From positions 1-23,533 of IMG/VR virus record IMGVR_UViG_3300045738_002139: DNA of 23,533 bases. The stretch is one strand, 5' to 3'. Numbering within the stretch: the stretch's first letter is position 1; every line of letters starts with the position of its first letter. Below are positions 23,154 to 23,533 of the stretch, piece by piece. The DNA is from a virus. The translations under genes were made by a program, and so were the position numbers. The notes beneath the pieces are model-generated. The model had not been told where the DNA came from, made no database searches, and saw only the letters and a list, made by a program, of their open reading frames with translations.

Positions 23154-23533
23154 ATGGCGAAGAAAGCAACTAAATTAGGCAGACTAAATCTCAAAGAAAT
23201 GAGGAATTTGGTCAATAAGAAAGCTGGTACAGAGATCGCTTTTTCGTTATTAAAAGAAAATCCAACTGATGTACGCAAATGGATTTCGACCGGCTCCAGA
23301 TGGCTAGACAGTATCGTCTGCAAGGGCAAACTCGCTGGGATACCACTTGGAAAAATTGTTGAGATCGCCGGCGAGGAAAGCACAGGCAAATCTTATATGG
23401 CAGCACAAATTGCTGCCAATGCTCAGAAAATGGGCATCGATGTAGTATACTTCGATTCAGAATCTGCCATTGATAGCGTATTTTTGGAGAGAGTAGGCTG
23501 TTGTTTAGATGAAAATCTTCCTGAAGGAATGGG
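23154..23533 (+). CDS. uvsX: UvsX/RecA-family recombinase (3' end missing)
   Basis: Strand-exchange ATPase that forms filaments on single-stranded DNA together with gp32. The first 126 codons are in the window. Visible are the linker STGSRWLDSIVCKG (45-58; RecA family: S-T-G-x-x-x-L-D), the GKIVEIAGEESTGKS segment with the Walker A box at residues 73-80, and VVYFDSESAID at 97-107 with Glu103 in the place of the RecA catalytic glutamate. The Walker A, Gly-Glu-Glu-Ser-Thr-Gly-Lys-Ser, is closer to bacterial RecA than to T4 UvsX (GPSKSFKS). The start is the ATG one base after the preceding stop. Proximity to gp32 fits their joint role. Confidence 0.92.
   Translation, partial: MAKKATKLGRLNLKEMRNLVNKKAGTEIAFSLLKENPTDVRKWISTGSRWLDSIVCKGKLAGIPLGKIVEIAGEESTGKSYMAAQIAANAQKMGIDVVYFDSESAIDSVFLERVGCCLDENLPEGM

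Noticed and set aside
1-23533. tRNA genes, CRISPR arrays, insertion sequences, integrase or att sites
   Set aside because: I looked for spaced repeats, transposase-like proteins and clover-leaf candidates in the gaps and found none; gaps are too short for most of these.

Overview
This window is part of the genome of a tailed, contractile-tail bacteriophage (myovirus morphology) of the broad T4-like group. The diagnosis rests on recognisable T4-type virion proteins: scaffold gp22 (5' end cut off), major capsid gp23, neck gp13 and gp14, tail terminator gp15, sheath gp18, tube gp19, hub-assembly gp26 and a gp53-like baseplate protein. T4-type replication proteins follow: gp32 single-strand binding protein and the start of UvsX recombinase. 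All genes lie on the + strand and are tightly packed; no gene-free stretch exceeds about 140 bases. I see no tRNA, integrase, transposon or CRISPR array. The host cannot be told from the sequence. The style of several proteins (diverged gp23, a gp53/LysM-like protein, a short family A polymerase) resembles marine T4-like phages, but that is my recollection, not a search result.

Layout. 1-2.8 kb: gp22 and gp23, closed by a strong terminator. 2.8-4.4 kb: three tandem paralogous beta-rich proteins of unknown role, closed by a second terminator. 4.4-7.5 kb: a histone-like lysine/alanine-rich protein, then gp13, gp14 and gp15. 7.5-12.5 kb: a greatly enlarged sheath protein, the tube protein, gp26 and a 50-codon reading frame that may be joined to gp26 by frameshifting, closed by a third terminator. 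12.5-20.1 kb: tape measure protein and a run of baseplate or tail-tip genes, two of them without a firm family. 20.1-23.5 kb: a switch to DNA metabolism, with a compact family A DNA polymerase, a translationally coupled protein with FtsZ/tubulin-like features, gp32 as a self-contained unit with a leader hairpin and its own terminator, a 59-codon gene, and uvsX running off the end.

A motif close to CACTATTTATTAG occurs four times, each time 27-64 bases upstream of a strongly expressed or unit-starting virion gene and three times just after a terminator or gene end. It is the best candidate for this phage's late promoter. Arginine codon use separates two expression classes: gp32 uses only CGN codons (12 of 12), while the neighbouring FtsZ-like gene uses only AGA/AGG (7 of 7).

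The parts most worth a second look are the polymerase plus FtsZ/tubulin-like gene pair next to gp32 and uvsX, the possible frameshifted tail assembly chaperone, the putative late promoter motif, the zinc-less gp32, and the sheath with a several-hundred-residue insertion.
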